64,000 bases of DNA, taken from positions 124,001 to 188,000 of the forward strand of contig JAJXWA010000001.1 in assembly GCA_021781795.1 (NCBI GenBank), given 5' to 3'. Position numbers and translations under genes: made by a program. The notes beneath the pieces are model-generated. The model saw only the letters and a program-made list of their open reading frames with translations, was not told the origin of the DNA and made no database searches. Each line of letters begins with the position of its first letter. The stretch's first letter is position 1. The DNA is from Acidobacteriota bacterium. GTDB lineage: Bacteria > Acidobacteriota > Terriglobia > Terriglobales > Acidobacteriaceae. Below are positions 48,482 to 58,711 of the stretch, piece after piece.

Positions 48482-49840
48482 GTGAACGCCGCGCTCGAAC
48501 TCGATTCGTCGCTTCTTAGACCCGGCATGCGCCTGGCCGTGGGACTCTCCGGCGGCGCGGACTCGGTCGCGCTGCTGCGTGTGCTCGCGGATCAGAGCAG
48601 GGAGCGAGGCATCGTGCTACACGCAGCGCACCTGCACCACGGCCTGCGCGGGGACGAGGCGGATGCGGATCGGGCCTTCGCGCGCGAACTGGCGGCATCG
48701 CTGGGCGTGCCCTTCCACGAGCACCGCGTCGAGACTGCGGCCGAGTCTCGGCCTGCCGCAGGCAAGCCCGGCGAGACCATCGAAGAAGCCGCCCGCCGGC
48801 TGCGCTACGCCTGGTTCCGGCAGCTCATGGTCGAGGTTCCGCTCGATGCAGTCGCCACCGCGCACACGCTCGACGACCAGGCGGAGACCGTGCTGGCGCG
48901 GTTGCTGCGCGGCGCATGGACGGAAGGCATCGCGGGCATCCATCCGGTGGTGAAGCACCCCGAGGGGCTGATCCTCAGGCCTTTGCTGGCCACGCGGCGC
49001 GAAGCGATCGAGACGTATCTCCGCGCCCTGGGCCAGCCATGGCGCGAGGACTCGACCAACCGCCACCTGACGTACACGCGCAACCGCATCCGCCATGAAC
49101 TGCTGCCGCTTCTGGAAACCTGGAATCCTCAGCTGCGCGCGCGCCTGACGCAGATGGCGACCCTCGCTCTGGACGAGGAAGCCTGGTGGCAGGCGGAGGT
49201 GGAGCGCATCGCGCCGCAGTTCGTGCTGGCGGGCAGGCCGGTGCGGGGCGGCGGGCGCGCTACGGGCGAAGGCGTTGCGCTGGACAGGACGCGCCTCGCA
49301 TCCCAGGCTGTCCCCATGCAGCGCCGCCTGCTGCGCTATGCGGCTTCTGGCCTGGGCTGTTCGCTTGATTTTGAGGCCACGGAGGCGCTTCGGCGGTTGG
49401 CACTGGAAGGCAAGGCCGGGCAGAAGCGCGAGTTGGCCCAGGGCCTGCGCGCCGAACGCACGCCGCGCGAACTGCGCCTGACTCTGGTGGCTCCGAGCAG
49501 GGAGGACCAGCCCCTGCCTGAATATGTCTTTGCGATCCCCGGCAAGGTGGATGCTGCCGCCTTCGGCCTGCGTCTGCGGGTGGACGGAGCCCCCGGCGCG
49601 GATGGCCCCGCAGAGGCCCGTCTCCGCGTATGGAAGTCCGGCGACCGCGTCCGGCTGCGCTACTCCAGCAGTCCGCGCAAGGTGAAGGAGGTGCTTGAAC
49701 GCCTGAAGGTGACGGGAACCGCGAGGGCTTCCTGGCCCGTTTTGGAGGTCGCCGGCATGATCGCCTGGATGCGGGGAGCCGACGTGGAACCCCCATCGGG
49801 CGTGCGAGTTGAGGCCACCTCTCTTCCCTCGGCAAGGTGA
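48482..49840 (+). CDS. tilS: tRNA(Ile)-lysidine synthetase
   Basis: Converts C34 of tRNA-Ile(CAU) to lysidine so that it reads AUA. The PP-loop SGGADSVALLRVLAD lies near residue 27, followed by HLHHGLRG, AHTLDDQAETVLARLLRG and NRIRHELLPLLE; the C-terminal TilS domain (VWKSGDRVRLRY...KVKEVLERLKV) completes a 452-residue protein. A GTG at 48482 is the likely start; the frame is open further upstream over the ispD promoter. No tRNA gene is in the window. Confidence 0.93.
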   Translation: MNAALELDSSLLRPGMRLAVGLSGGADSVALLRVLADQSRERGIVLHAAHLHHGLRGDEADADRAFARELAASLGVPFHEHRVETAAESRPAAGKPGETIEEAARRLRYAWFRQLMVEVPLDAVATAHTLDDQAETVLARLLRGAWTEGIAGIHPVVKHPEGLILRPLLATRREAIETYLRALGQPWREDSTNRHLTYTRNRIRHELLPLLETWNPQLRARLTQMATLALDEEAWWQAEVERIAPQFVLAGRPVRGGGRATGEGVALDRTRLASQAVPMQRRLLRYAASGLGCSLDFEATEALRRLALEGKAGQKRELAQGLRAERTPRELRLTLVAPSREDQPLPEYVFAIPGKVDAAAFGLRLRVDGAPGADGPAEARLRVWKSGDRVRLRYSSSPRKVKEVLERLKVTGTARASWPVLEVAGMIAWMRGADVEPPSGVRVEATSLPSAR

Positions 49841-49889
49841 ACTTGCGCCGTCGTCCGCACCTCTGTTTCTAGGGGTACCTCCGGGTCCG

Positions 49890-49914
49890 ATTCCCGGAAG
49901 TTTTGTTCCGGAAT
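49890..49914. repeat. Inverted repeat between tilS and ftsH
   Basis: ATTCC-C-GGAA (49890-49899) can pair with TTCCGGAAT (49906-49914), leaving one bulged C and a loop GTTTTG. It could be a tilS terminator or a site in the ftsH upstream region; there is no U-tract. The rest of 49841-50081 holds no gene. Confidence 0.35.
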
Positions 49915-50081
49915 GGGAGTACAATTTGAACAACTGCTCATTGGGTGGCAGAGGTCACGTGTCCCCTCCGGGCGTGCGCATTTTCTGTGACTTCACTCGG
50001 GTATGCCGCGTCTATAGGGAGTGAGCAAGGCGGAAAGCAGGCACTGGGCCCGCTCATTCCCGCCGGGAAAGAGGATTGCTG

Positions 50082-52004
<1,923 letters not shown>

Positions 52005-52032
52005 GCAAAGCATCCGAGCTAAGCAACAGAAG

Positions 52033-52062
52033 AGGCCGCTCTTAAGGAGCGGCCTTTCCTTT
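52033..52062 (+). terminator. Rho-independent terminator after ftsH
   Basis: AGGCCGCTC (52033-52041) and GAGCGGCCT (52047-52055) form a perfect 9-bp GC-rich stem with loop TTAAG, followed by TTCCTTT. It lies 28 bases after the ftsH stop and about 30 bases before the group II intron. Confidence 0.9.
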
Positions 52063-52472
52063 GGTACGCCGTTCATGAATGACAGCTTGGAGGTGCGAGT
52101 CCTCTTCACATCCTGATGGAGGAGAAGTGATAGCGAAGCGCCAGGGCGTCGTCGCGAGGCGGGGTCTGAAGGAAGCGAGGAGCAAAGACGCGAGCCGATG
52201 GACAATTCAGCGGATATGAGGCCTACGGCGTCGGACGAGCGAGCCAATGATCGCGAAGTCCACAACCATCAAGGGCGCTGGTAGTAGATCCGACGGTTGC
52301 GTGTTGAAGGCGGACGTTCTTATGGCGGGAGGTCTGTTGCATGTTCTGGAATCAGGACTGAGGGTGGAGCAATCCACCCTGACCGTGCAGCAGAAGTCAG
52401 CAGCGGGCATAGTAGCTGCTTCGGCAGCGAAGGCCCAAACGGAAAGAAGCGGCAAGTAGGCGGCGCGACTCG

Positions 52473-53854
52473 ATGGGCGACAAGCGGCAGAAAAACCAGC
52501 TTCGGCTGGCCTTTGGCGAGGAGGGGAGGAGTGAAGCTTCAAGGGCTCCTCGTGAAGGGGCCGCAACGCTCGCGGCGGAGCGCAGGAACGAAAGCCTGGC
52601 TAAGAACAGCGAACAACTGATGGAAGAGGTCTGCGAGCGGGAGAACTGCTTGCAGGCCTTGAAGCGAGTGAAGTCCAACCAGGGTAGTGCGGGCCTCGAC
52701 GGAATGACGGTGGGTGCGTTGACTGTTTACTTGAAGGAGCACTGGCCAGCCATCCGCGAACAACTGTTGAGTGGGACTTACAAGCCGCAACCGGTCAGAC
52801 GGGTAGAGATACCCAAGCCGGACGGAGGGGTGCGACAGCTGGGCATCCCGACGGTGCTGGACCGAATGGAACAGCAGGCGGTGATACAGGTGCTGCAGGG
52901 TAGATGGGACGCGGAGTTTTCCGAACACAGTCACGGGTTCCGACCCGGACGCTCGGCACATCAGGCGGTAGCCAAGGCACAGAAGTATGTGACCGAAGGC
53001 GCCGCTGGGTGGTGGATCTCGATCTGGAGAAGTTCTTTGATCGGGTCAACCACGACAGACTGGTGGCTGCTGTAGCGCGACGGATCGCGGACAAGAGGAT
53101 GCTCAAGTTAATCCGGGCGTTCCTCACCGCGGGCGAGATGGAAAACGGGCTGGTGGGTACGGTGGAAGAAGGCACGCCGCAAGGCGAACCCTTATCGCCG
53201 CTCTTGTCGAACCTCGTACTCGACGGACTAGACCGGGAACTGGAGCGGCGCAAGCACTGCTTCGTTCGCTATGCGGACGACTGCAACATTTACGTGCGCA
53301 GCCGGCGGGTAGCGGAACGGGTGAAGCGGAGCATTACCGGCTTCATCACGCGCAGGCTCAAGCTCAGGGTCAACGAACAGAAGAGCGCAGTGGCGCGACC
53401 GGCGGATCGCAAGTTCCTCGGCTTCAGTCTGACGCGGGCGCGGGAGCCGAAGCGGCGTATCGCCGCCAGGTCTTTGGCGCGCTTCAAGCAGAGAGTGCGG
53501 GAACTGACGGGGCCGACACGGGGCGTCAGTATCGAGCAAATGACGAAGGAACTCTCCGACTACCTGCGTGGCTGGAGAGGATACTTCGGCTTCGCCGAGA
53601 CGCCCTTAGTGCTGGAACGGCTGGATCAATGGAAACGGCAACGACTGCGGTCCGTGATCAGCAGACAATGGAAACGCGGCAAGGTGCGGTTCAGAAAGCT
53701 ATGTGATCGTGGCGTGAGCCGAAATCTGGCGGCCACCACCGCCGGAAATACTCACGGCCCATGGCACATCGCCAACAGCCCCGCCATGAGTCGCGCGTTT
53801 CCTATCGCCTACTTCGACTCGCTTGGAGTGCCAAGGTTGTTCGCTGGAACATAG
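52473..53854 (+). pseudogene. ltrA: Group II intron reverse transcriptase/maturase, frameshifted
   Basis: The N-terminal part (52473-about 53000) has the RT0-RT2 blocks (RVKSNQGSAGLDGMTV, EIPKPDGGVRQLGIPT, HGFRPGRSAHQA). The rest continues in another frame with DLDLEKFFDRVNHDRL, TPQGEPLSPLLSN, the catalytic YADD (CFVRYADDCNIYV) and the maturase domain X (GWRGYFGFAETP). One missing base near 53000, in GAAGGCGCCGCTGG, explains the shift: restoring one C gives a continuous frame into RRWVVDLDLE. There is no slippery heptamer. No HNH endonuclease domain is seen. The protein is inactive unless the base is a sequencing error. Confidence 0.88.
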
Positions 53855-53868
53855 CTCAATCCATCCGA

Positions 53869-53932
53869 ACCGCCGGATGCGGACCCGCATGTCCGGTGGT
53901 GTGGCAGGGGAGGAGAGGTGACTCTCCCCCCT
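53869..53932 (+). ncRNA. Group II intron domains V and VI
   Basis: Domain V: ACCGCCGGA (53869-53877) pairs with TCCGGTGGT (53892-53900), then a 4-bp stem TGCG/CGCA capped by a four-base loop and the typical two-base bulge (TG, 53890-53891). Domain VI: GGGGAG (53907-53912) pairs with CTCCCC (53924-53929) around a loop containing an adenosine candidate for the branch point. Confidence 0.75.
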
Positions 53933-54021
53933 ATGCCGATTGATCGGCATGTGTGGCGCATTCTTTTGCCGCGTCGAAAGTCTTGCAGAATCATGCCCTC
54001 CGGGTGCATCCTTGCCGTGAT

Positions 54022-54990
54022 ATGAAAGCCATTCAGATTCAAGCCACAGGTGGGCCAGAGGTTCTGCAACTGGTCGAGTTGCCCATCCCTGAGCCGGGAC
54101 CGGGGCAGGTCCTGATCCGCGTGGAAGCGGTCGGGGTGAACTTTATTGAGATCTACTTCCGCAAAGGGACCTACAAGGCGACCATGCCTCTCACTCCCGG
54201 CAGCGAAGCGGCGGGCACGGTAGAAAAGCTCGGTCCAGGCGTTACTGGTTTTGAAGAAGGCGATCTCGTGGCCTCCGTCAGCGTGCTCGGCAGCTACGCC
54301 GAATATGCGCTGGTTCCAGCAGCGCAGCTTGTCAAGGTTCCATCGCGCCTGAGCCCAGAGCAGGCCGCAGCGGCCATGTTGCAGGGCATGACTGCGCATT
54401 ATCTCGTCTATTCCACTTATCCGCTGAAGGCAGGGGAAACAGCGCTCGTCCACGCAGCGGCCGGCGGCGTGGGTCTGCTGCTCACGCAGATGGCCGCGCG
54501 AATCGGCGCGCGCGTTATTGCGACAGTCTCCACCAAAGAGAAGGCCGAGCTGGCTCGCGAAGCTGGAGCAAAGGACGTGATTCTCTACACCGAGCAGGAT
54601 TTTGAGGCAGAGGTGAAGCGCATCACCGGCGGCAAGGGCGTGGATGTGGTCTACGACTCGGTGGGCAAGACGACCTTTGACAAGAGCCTGAACTGCTTGC
54701 GCCCGCGCGGACTGCTTGCGCTGTTTGGGGCTTCCAGCGGACCAGTTCCGGCATTCGACCTGATTCAACTCAGTAGCAAAGGCTCGCTTTACATCACGCG
54801 GCCCACGCTCTGGCACTACATCGCCACCCACACAGAGTTGGAGTGGCGCGCAGGCAAGGTGCTGGACTGGGCTGCAACCGGCGAAATCAAGCTGCGGACA
54901 GAGCATCTGTATCCGCTCGCCCAAGCTGCGCAGGCGCAGATTGACATGGAAGCGCGCAAGACCACGGGGAAGATTCTGCTGGAGCCGTGA
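54022..54990 (+). CDS. qor: Quinone oxidoreductase (zeta-crystallin type MDR)
   Basis: NADPH-dependent zinc-independent medium-chain reductase of 322 residues that reduces quinones. It begins MKAIQIQATGGPEVLQLVE, has GVNFIEIYFRKG, TPGSEAAGTVE and the nucleotide site HAAAGGVGLLLTQMA; the catalytic-zinc ligands of alcohol dehydrogenases are absent. The ATG at 54022 is the family start; the open frame reaches back to 53953 into intron-flanking sequence. It precedes the sirtuin gene by 27 bases. Confidence 0.93.
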   Translation: MKAIQIQATGGPEVLQLVELPIPEPGPGQVLIRVEAVGVNFIEIYFRKGTYKATMPLTPGSEAAGTVEKLGPGVTGFEEGDLVASVSVLGSYAEYALVPAAQLVKVPSRLSPEQAAAAMLQGMTAHYLVYSTYPLKAGETALVHAAAGGVGLLLTQMAARIGARVIATVSTKEKAELAREAGAKDVILYTEQDFEAEVKRITGGKGVDVVYDSVGKTTFDKSLNCLRPRGLLALFGASSGPVPAFDLIQLSSKGSLYITRPTLWHYIATHTELEWRAGKVLDWAATGEIKLRTEHLYPLAQAAQAQIDMEARKTTGKILLEP

Positions 54991-55017
54991 AGAATAGACG
55001 ATGGGAGCAACTCAACG

Positions 55018-55737
55018 GTGGCCGGCATAGAGATTGCACCCCATGACCGCGTCTTCGTCCTGACCGGCGCAGGCATCAGCGCGGAGAGCGGCCTGCCCAC
55101 CTTTCGCGCGGAGGACGGCCTGTGGGCGGGCTACCGCGTGGAAGATGTCTGCACGCCCGATGCATGGCTGTGCAATACCGCCGAGGTGTGGGCGTTCTAC
55201 GCGGGCCGTCGCGCACAGGACGCCAAGGCACTGCCGAATCCAGCGCATTTCGCGCTGGCTGCATTGGAAGCTCAGCTCGGCGAGCGATTCTTTCTCTGCA
55301 CACAGAACGTGGATGACCTGCACGAGCGAGCCGGATCCGTGCGCGTGGTGCACATGCACGGCGAACTGGCAAAGTCTCGCTGCGAGCGCGACTGCGGGCG
55401 CGACCCGGTTGAGGATCATGCGATCTACGCCAGCCTTGCGGATGTACCGCGCTGCCCCTGCGGAGGCCGCATGCGCCCCCACATCGTCTTCTTCGGCGAG
55501 ATTCCGCTTGAGATGGATCGGGTTCAGGACGAAATTGCACGCGCTACGTTGATGCTTGTGGTCGGTACTTCGGGGTCTGTGTATCCAGCAGCGAGTTTTG
55601 TCCACTGGGCGCGGCAGCACGGCGCGCGCACCGTCTATATAGGTCCGGAGCCACCTCTGAACGCAGCGGCCTTCACGCAAGTAGTGGAAGGCAAAGCCGG
55701 AGAGGTGATGCCGGGTCTGTTCGTCGTACGTTCCTGA
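55018..55737 (+). CDS. cobB: NAD-dependent protein deacylase (sirtuin)
   Basis: Removes acyl groups from lysines using NAD+; 239 residues. LTGAGISAESGLPTFR and TQNVDDLHERAG form the NAD site and H114 (VHMHGEL) is catalytic. Cysteines C122, C126, C146 and C148 are the zinc ligands. Y61-AG-R64 is the Tyr-x2-Arg pair of class III sirtuins, so succinyl- and malonyl-lysine may be substrates as well. The GTG at 55018 follows GGGAG. It appears to be in one unit with qor. Confidence 0.92.
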   Translation: MAGIEIAPHDRVFVLTGAGISAESGLPTFRAEDGLWAGYRVEDVCTPDAWLCNTAEVWAFYAGRRAQDAKALPNPAHFALAALEAQLGERFFLCTQNVDDLHERAGSVRVVHMHGELAKSRCERDCGRDPVEDHAIYASLADVPRCPCGGRMRPHIVFFGEIPLEMDRVQDEIARATLMLVVGTSGSVYPAASFVHWARQHGARTVYIGPEPPLNAAAFTQVVEGKAGEVMPGLFVVRS

Positions 55738-55771
55738 GAAGGCTTGTCTCTGCCATCCGCCCGCGGCGTCA

Positions 55772-58069
55772 TCAAAAGTGGAAACGATAGCGTAGCTCTG
55801 CCATCAGCATGCGCGGATCGTTGTAATGGAATCCGCCCAGCGTCACGGAGTTGTCCATCAGCACGCGATGATTGGTCACGTTCACCACGCTGCCTGAGAA
55901 TTTCCACCGCTCCCCCAAACTCCGCCCCATCGATACATCAAAGGTGGTGTGCGCAGGCAGATACGCTCCGTTGTAGGGGCCGATGTTCGCGCCCGCGAGG
56001 CCATTTGTGAATCCCGATCCGTAGTACACGTTCGTCGCAAACCATGTACTGAATGGCAGACTGGCCGTGAATCCAGTGTTGAGTGTGTTGCGCTGGTCGT
56101 GGTCGAGTGGAATGTAATCAGGCCCGAGCGCGCAGGCTGGATCGCCTGGACTGCTGCAGGCGAAGCCTCCGATGACATTGCCGCGCTGCTGCGCGAGCTG
56201 GTTGGAGTAAGCGAGATGGAATTGGCCGATGTGCGCCAGTTGCGGCGACCGAATCGCCAGCTCCCATGCCTGGATGAGCGCCCCGTCCACCGCGATCGGG
56301 AAGTAGATATTCGACTCACCCACATTGGCGTGGTCGAGGTAGTTATTTGCGCGCGTCTCAAATGTGTCAGCGTCTACGAGCCATCCCTTCCACGGGATCT
56401 GCAAGCCGAACTGGTGCTCCTCGTCGCGCTCGGAGGGCAGCGGCACAAAGGCATTCTGGCCGGGCTGGCTCGTGACGTAGTTCAGGAATGCGCTGGACAC
56501 GGTGACGATGGGGGCCGGTTGAAAGAAGTGGCCATAGAATCCGCGCAGCACCCAGTGCAACCGGGGAATCTCCAGTGCTGCGCCGATGCGCGGATAGGCC
56601 GCATTCTCCGTGTAGCCGCCATGGTAGTTCGAGATGCGCATGCCGCCCATCAGCGTGATCCAGCGGTTCACCCGAAGCTGATCGGAAAAGTGCAGCTCAA
56701 CCAGACCCGCATTCGCAACGGCTTGCGTATCCGGAACCGTTACGGCTGGAACGCCCGCGTTGTTCACACGCAGACCGTACAGATCGTCTTCATGCTGCAG
56801 AAAGGAGTAAACGCCGCCGGCAAAGCTGTTGGGACCAGCATCCGCGTGAACGTCTACCTGTGCGCCGGCGTAGTTCGAGCTCTGGTGCCAGGTGGTAGCG
56901 ACCGGAGTATCGCTCGGTCGCGCATCGTATGCCGCTTGATTGAAGTGATAGAACGGCGCAACCTGCAGTTGCGCTGTTGGAGAAAGAGTGCGTACCCAAT
57001 TGATGAGCACAAATGAATCGCGCTCCGTTTGCCCATCCCGCAGCCCATAGGAGTTGTAGTAGTTCGAAGCCTGCTCCCAGTCGTTCGGGTTTGCGTCGTA
57101 GGGAATCTGAAAGTAGTCCTGACGCATTTGCGCGTCAAGGCGGAGTTGATCTCTGGGCGTCTGATTACGAATAAGGGAAACAAAGCCGCTTTCTGAATTC
57201 GTCGCATCGTGAAAAATGCTGGCAATCGGTGTCTCAAGCCCATAGTTGGAGCGCGAGCCGGTTGCGCTGGCATACCACGCAGTGCGCGTGCTGTGATCGC
57301 CGAGAGAAAGCTGCGACTCGCCGAAGTAGAGATTCCCGCCGGTCAGCACCAGCTCGCCTTCGCGGTCGCGCTCAAAGCCGTTGCGGGGCAGTACATTGAA
57401 CGCGCCATAGGTGCGGTCGCCGATATCGGCAGAGTAGCTGCCGCGCTGCGTCTCAAGCTCATCAATGTCTTTGGGGTCGATTTGCGGTCCCACGTTACTG
57501 TCGATCTTGGTGTTCGGAATCGACACGCCGTCGATGAGCCAGCTTGTCTGGTGCCCACCGCGCATGTGCAGCATGTTGTGGGTCATGTAGGAACCGGGCA
57601 CGTAGTCGGTAATCATCTCCATGCCCAGCGTGCGGCTGGCTCCGGGCGTCTGCTCTATCTCCTCACGCGTGATGAGTGTTGTAGGCGTGACCGAATCAGC
57701 CGCCACCGTACTGCTGGTCGCTTCTACCAGAACACTCTGCGCTGATACCGGAAGTTCGAGCTGGATATGCAGCACGGGCTTTGTGCCGGACTCGATCGCG
57801 ACCGCTTGGGCGAGATCCGCAAAACCTTCCGCTGTAAAGGTCATACGGTAGACGCCGATAGGGACCTGAGGGATCTGAAATTCTCCGTTCGAATCGGTGG
57901 TTGCATGTAGAGCAAAGTCGGAGTCAGCGGCATGCAGAGAAACGGTGGCGCCTGCAATAGGCCTGTGCTGTGGGTCGTGAATGACACCCTTCAGCGTGGC
58001 GAAGACCGTTGACCATGCCGCAAGAGGCACGAAGAGAATAAACAGAGCGAGAAACTTTGAGCGATGCAT
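55772..58069 (-). CDS. TonB-dependent receptor with N-terminal carboxypeptidase regulatory-like domain
   Basis: A 765-residue outer-membrane transporter. A signal peptide (1-24) is followed by a carboxypeptidase regulatory-like beta-sandwich (about 25-105: LKGVIHDPQHRPIAGATVSL), a plug domain (SVTPTTLITREEIEQTPGAS, MLHMRGGHQTSWLIDGVSIP) and a beta-barrel ending in the aromatic RYRFHF. The plan is that of the large acidobacterial TonB-receptor family. The ATG at 58069 starts at the signal peptide; the frame is open further upstream. The substrate is not indicated by sequence, but the preceding gene encodes a small secreted Cys/His protein, which may point to a metal. Confidence 0.88.
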   Translation of the reverse strand: MHRSKFLALFILFVPLAAWSTVFATLKGVIHDPQHRPIAGATVSLHAADSDFALHATTDSNGEFQIPQVPIGVYRMTFTAEGFADLAQAVAIESGTKPVLHIQLELPVSAQSVLVEATSSTVAADSVTPTTLITREEIEQTPGASRTLGMEMITDYVPGSYMTHNMLHMRGGHQTSWLIDGVSIPNTKIDSNVGPQIDPKDIDELETQRGSYSADIGDRTYGAFNVLPRNGFERDREGELVLTGGNLYFGESQLSLGDHSTRTAWYASATGSRSNYGLETPIASIFHDATNSESGFVSLIRNQTPRDQLRLDAQMRQDYFQIPYDANPNDWEQASNYYNSYGLRDGQTERDSFVLINWVRTLSPTAQLQVAPFYHFNQAAYDARPSDTPVATTWHQSSNYAGAQVDVHADAGPNSFAGGVYSFLQHEDDLYGLRVNNAGVPAVTVPDTQAVANAGLVELHFSDQLRVNRWITLMGGMRISNYHGGYTENAAYPRIGAALEIPRLHWVLRGFYGHFFQPAPIVTVSSAFLNYVTSQPGQNAFVPLPSERDEEHQFGLQIPWKGWLVDADTFETRANNYLDHANVGESNIYFPIAVDGALIQAWELAIRSPQLAHIGQFHLAYSNQLAQQRGNVIGGFACSSPGDPACALGPDYIPLDHDQRNTLNTGFTASLPFSTWFATNVYYGSGFTNGLAGANIGPYNGAYLPAHTTFDVSMGRSLGERWKFSGSVVNVTNHRVLMDNSVTLGGFHYNDPRMLMAELRYRFHF

Positions 58070-58194
58070 CGGAACCTGATTCGAAATAAGGCCATGCGGC
58101 GCAACCGTCGATCTGCGCGAGGCCGACGGGCATGATGCGGCATGGGGATGTGTGGAACTGCGCCACCGGTCAGTGTGGTGTGCGGATATGCGGA

Positions 58195-58584
58195 CTAGAT
58201 TGGGTTGCTCTGTGGAGGGCTGCGGCCCGCGCGGTAGCTCAGGGGCTGGCTGCGAGCGACGGCGGTGACACGGTCTATTGGCCGGTGCTGCATACCAGTC
58301 TGCGCAGGCGCGCAGGGGCCGGGAACGATGGCAGGCTGAGAGCTTGCTGTCGTGAATATGTGTTGCGGATAGAGCGGGCAGCGTGAAGGCGCGGTCAATG
58401 CAGGCTGTGAGTTTCTCGCGCGAGCGGCCATCTGCGCGCCCATTGCAGCGGCCATTGCACAGTGATGCGCCCCATGACGCCGGCAGCACGCGGGCAGACG
58501 CACGTCCTCATCGGCCTGCAGGGTTGCCGTAAGCGGACCCAGACCAAAGAACAGAACCAGAATAGCTGCCAGCGCGCGGCGCAT
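58195..58584 (-). CDS. Small secreted Cys/His-rich protein
   Basis: A 129-residue protein with a signal peptide (1-24, ending ATLQA). The mature N-terminus holds the cluster LPACCRRHGAHHCAM, three cysteines and three histidines within about 13 residues, followed by Met- and Ala-rich sequence and further single Cys residues. This looks like a transition-metal site, copper being a good guess from the Met/His/Cys mix. It lies 125 bases before the TonB receptor gene on the same strand and is divergent from hom. The ATG at 58584 follows AAAGAGAG. No named family was recognised. Confidence 0.6.
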   Translation of the reverse strand: MRRALAAILVLFFGLGPLTATLQADEDVRLPACCRRHGAHHCAMAAAMGAQMAARARNSQPALTAPSRCPLYPQHIFTTASSQPAIVPGPCAPAQTGMQHRPIDRVTAVARSQPLSYRAGRSPPQSNPI

Positions 58585-58711
58585 CTCTCTTTGATGGTAC
58601 AGGACCTTGGGCGCGAGAGCGGCTCTCAAGGACGACTGCAGCGGCTTGCGAATATCGCTCAGGTATCATCGTGGTATCGAGAGATTTCTGAATCCGCAAA
58701 AGGACCAGATT

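Larger units (their letters stand above)
52093..53940 (+). mobile_element. Group II intron (about 1.85 kb)
   Basis: The 5' end matches the consensus GTGYG (GTGCGAG at 52093). Structured RNA fills 52093-52472, an intron-encoded reverse transcriptase occupies 52473-53854, and domains V and VI follow. The 3' end ...CCGAT at 53940 fits the AY rule. The element lies in the same direction as ftsH, just behind its terminator and ahead of the quinone oxidoreductase gene, a position favoured by terminator-seeking introns, although the gap of about 30 bases is not the classic arrangement. Boundaries rest on consensus, not on an EBS/IBS match. Confidence 0.85.

Noticed and set aside
52247-52459. Small open frame inside the 5' part of the group II intron
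   Set aside because: This region is expected to be structured intron RNA (domains I-IV), and the frame has no motif.
52990-53020. Programmed ribosomal frameshift in the intron reverse transcriptase
   Set aside because: There is no slippery heptamer or stimulatory structure at the junction, and adding back one C restores a normal frame, so a one-base deletion or sequencing error is simpler.
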